A program made the translations under genes and the position numbers. From Clostridia bacterium (GTDB lineage: Bacteria; Bacillota; Clostridia; TANB77; UBA1234), in NCBI GenBank assembly GCA_900753975.1, contig CAAEBC010000027.1:1-15652 (forward strand): a DNA stretch of 15,652 bases, given 5' to 3'. How positions within the stretch are numbered: the first letter of the stretch is position 1; every line of letters begins with the position of its first letter. Under the pieces are notes generated by a model that worked only from the letters and a program-made list of their open reading frames with translations, did not search any database and had not been told where the DNA came from. Positions 13,781-15,652 of the stretch are shown piece after piece.

Positions 13781-14092
13781 TTAACAAATAGGATTCGCAC
13801 TAAGCTTTATAATAAGTTTCATGTTATCATCTTTAGCTGCAATATTCTTTCGTATCGCACCGCATTTATCACACCTATAAATAATAACATATCCCTTTTT
13901 AGGATTATCCATAACACTAATTGGAACCAAATTTCCTTTACATTCCTCTAGTCTATCACCTGGATTTTTATCAACGTGTTTCGAATATAAACACTTATTA
14001 CAGTGGTCTCTGCATGTATATCCCAAAGGTTTTACATGTTCACCACAATTTTCACAAATAAACTCTTCATCTATTTTCGTAAAATTTCCCAA
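13781..14092 (-). CDS. RNHCP-domain zinc-binding protein
   Basis: A 103-residue protein rich in paired cysteines: Cys13 and Cys16 (CENC), Cys27, Cys31 and Cys34 with His30 in CRDHCNKC, His39, Cys51, and Cys74 and Cys77 (CDKC). The block CRDHCNKCLYSKH is the RNHCP family signature (RNHCP itself appears here as RDHCN). The pattern suggests two zinc-ribbon-like sites; the biochemical role of the family is not known to me, and nucleic-acid binding is only a guess. There is no ATG start: the frame begins at a TTG (14090-14092) behind GAGGT, with an in-frame stop just upstream, so TTG is the only reasonable start. It lies 17 bases after the nucleoside kinase gene and is very likely co-transcribed and coupled with it. 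Confidence 0.85.
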   Translation of the reverse strand: MGNFTKIDEEFICENCGEHVKPLGYTCRDHCNKCLYSKHVDKNPGDRLEECKGNLVPISVMDNPKKGYVIIYRCDKCGAIRKNIAAKDDNMKLIIKLSANPIC

Positions 14093-14109
14093 TTTTAATA
14101 TCTACCTCA

Positions 14110-15652
14110 CTATCTATAAAAACATCCGCCACCAATAAATTCACGAATTATAGAATTTATTGGAATATCGTCCTTTTCAATTGGTAAGAAATATCCTAGA
14201 AATTCATATAATCTTTTGGCTTCAGAAAACTCTGGTTCATCTCTTCCAACATCTGCTAAAAGTGGCTCAACATAAGTTTTCAAAACAGCAATCTCATAAA
14301 CAAGTGAAGAATTAAACATTACATCAGCTTCTTCTTGATATGGAAAAATATACTTTTCTTCTCCTCTTCTAACAGATGGCCACATCTTCAAAGTTGCTGT
14401 AGCAGAATGGCTACGATATTTACTATCTCTTAACATTCTTCTCAAAAGTCTAGAATCTGTTGTAGAAATTCTATTATAATCATCAATATTTAAAGCCGTT
14501 AAAGCACTAATATATATTTTAAATTTCTTACTTCTAGGAATAGACTCTGTTAATTTTTCATTAAGACCATGAATACCCTCAATAACCAAAACTTGATTTT
14601 CTTTTAGTCTTGCAAAATTACCTAAATATTGTCTTGTACCAGTTGCAAAATCAAAAGTTGGAAGACTCACTTCTTCACCATTCAAAAGTGCTGTTAATTG
14701 CTCATTAAATAGCTTAACGTCAATAGCTTCAAGGCATTCAAAATCATAATTGCCATCTTCATCTCTAGGATTTTCTTCTCTATTTACAAAATAATTATCC
14801 ATCGACAAAGTAACTGCTTCTATACCATTTACTCTTAATTGAATTCCAAGCCTTTGAGCAAAAGTTGTTTTTCCAGAAGATGATGGACCAGCAATTAAAA
14901 CAATTTTCTTTTCTCTATCACTTGCAATCATATCTGCAATATTTGCAAGCTTTTTCTCATGCAAAGCTTCAGAAATACGTATTAAATCAGCAATTTTGCC
15001 CGACTTAACCCAAGCATTAAGCTCAGATACATTTGCTACATTTAAAGCTTTGTGAAGTCTATCGTAATCATCAAAAGTAGTATATAATTTTTTAGTTTCC
15101 GTAATCTTTTCAACCACAGTTGGATTAGAACGTCTAGGATAAACAATAATAAAACCTTTTTCATAATTCATAATATCGAAATACTTTATAACACCTGTAG
15201 AAAGTGGCATTACACCATAAAAATAATTTATAGTCTCGCCACAAGCATAAACAGAAACATGAGATTTCATTCTGTTGCCTATAATTCCAAGCTTATCATC
15301 TCTACCATCTTTCTCATATAAATTTTTAGCTTCTTCTATGGTTAAAACTCTCTTTTCAAAATGTATATCCTCGTCCACGATTTCTCTCATACGTTTTTCA
15401 ACGTTTTCAATCATCTCATAAGTAATTTCAGTTCCATCTTCAGCTTCGCAGTAGACGCTATGTCCAAGAGAATAATTAACAGTAATTTTTAGTTCAGGAT
15501 ATACTTCTCCAAAAGCCTTTAACATAATAAAAGTCAAGCCTCTAACATATATTCTGCTACCATCAGCAGTAGTGTAATCAACAACATCAAAATTGCAATC
15601 TTTCTTTAAATTAGCATCATCTAAAGACTTAACTTCATTAGATATTTTACAA
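14110..15652 (-). CDS. Nucleoside (uridine) kinase with threonyl-tRNA-synthetase-like N-terminal region, N-terminus cut by window edge
   Basis: Probably phosphorylates uridine or a related nucleoside in salvage. The frame is open to the window edge: before LTFIMLKAFGEVYP I read about 38 more residues (ending TTADGSRIYVRG), so a start at the TTG near 15537 is unlikely and the true start lies outside. Of 513 visible residues, roughly the first 200 resemble the TGS and second additional (SAD) domains of threonyl-tRNA synthetase but without the usual HxxxH pair. The rest is a uridine-kinase-type P-loop domain: Walker A GPSSSGKTT (255-263), the substrate loop SMDNYF, PTFDFATGTR and LVIEGIHGLN. This fusion is a known clostridial family of about 550 residues. 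The RNHCP gene follows 17 bases downstream. Confidence 0.9.
   Translation of the reverse strand, partial: CKISNEVKSLDDANLKKDCNFDVVDYTTADGSRIYVRGLTFIMLKAFGEVYPELKITVNYSLGHSVYCEAEDGTEITYEMIENVEKRMREIVDEDIHFEKRVLTIEEAKNLYEKDGRDDKLGIIGNRMKSHVSVYACGETINYFYGVMPLSTGVIKYFDIMNYEKGFIIVYPRRSNPTVVEKITETKKLYTTFDDYDRLHKALNVANVSELNAWVKSGKIADLIRISEALHEKKLANIADMIASDREKKIVLIAGPSSSGKTTFAQRLGIQLRVNGIEAVTLSMDNYFVNREENPRDEDGNYDFECLEAIDVKLFNEQLTALLNGEEVSLPTFDFATGTRQYLGNFARLKENQVLVIEGIHGLNEKLTESIPRSKKFKIYISALTALNIDDYNRISTTDSRLLRRMLRDSKYRSHSATATLKMWPSVRRGEEKYIFPYQEEADVMFNSSLVYEIAVLKTYVEPLLADVGRDEPEFSEAKRLYEFLGYFLPIEKDDIPINSIIREFIGGGCFYR

Overview
The window is AT-rich DNA (about one third G+C by eye) with strong purine-rich ribosome binding sites, sigma-A type promoters, short gene spacing and mostly AGA arginine codons. 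With the gene set (gap-pgk-tpiA-gpmI, a LtaS-type synthase, an RNHCP protein, a nucleoside kinase with a threonyl-tRNA-synthetase-like N-terminus) this points to a low-GC Firmicute, most likely a member of the Clostridia. No species can be named from the sequence. Both window edges cut genes: gpmI on the left and the nucleoside kinase on the right.

Layout. Positions 1-3643 hold a lower-glycolysis operon on the minus strand, read gap, pgk, tpiA, gpmI, with its own promoter. Positions 3895-6534 hold the tRNA queuosine genes queA and tgt, with a small MazG-like pyrophosphohydrolase between them that shares a promoter with tgt. Positions 6577-11445 hold rpsA (ribosomal protein S1), typA (ribosome-associated GTPase) and a lipoteichoic-acid-synthase-family membrane enzyme that starts with TTG 17 bases after typA. 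At 11833-12711 lies the only plus-strand gene, a membrane-anchored glycerophosphodiester phosphodiesterase with its own promoter and terminator and with unusual arginine codons. Positions 12763-15652 return to the minus strand: nucleoside kinase, RNHCP zinc protein and, after a long hairpin repeat, an exported FG-GAP-like protein.

The most unusual content is non-coding. Two long palindromic elements (3737-3890 and 11573-11724) share a core of about 97 bp, present in opposite orientation. Each is flanked by perfect 27-29 bp inverted arms that are unrelated between the two copies. The arms are perfect while the core stems carry mismatches. This is what one would expect if the arms were made more recently than the core, for example by inverted duplication of flanking DNA at insertion, or if the core inserted into the centre of existing palindromes. 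Both copies sit 31-32 bp upstream of the -35 box of a housekeeping gene (gap, rpsA). I do not recognise this as a named family.

The coding content is otherwise ordinary housekeeping: glycolysis, tRNA modification, translation, envelope polymer metabolism and nucleoside salvage.
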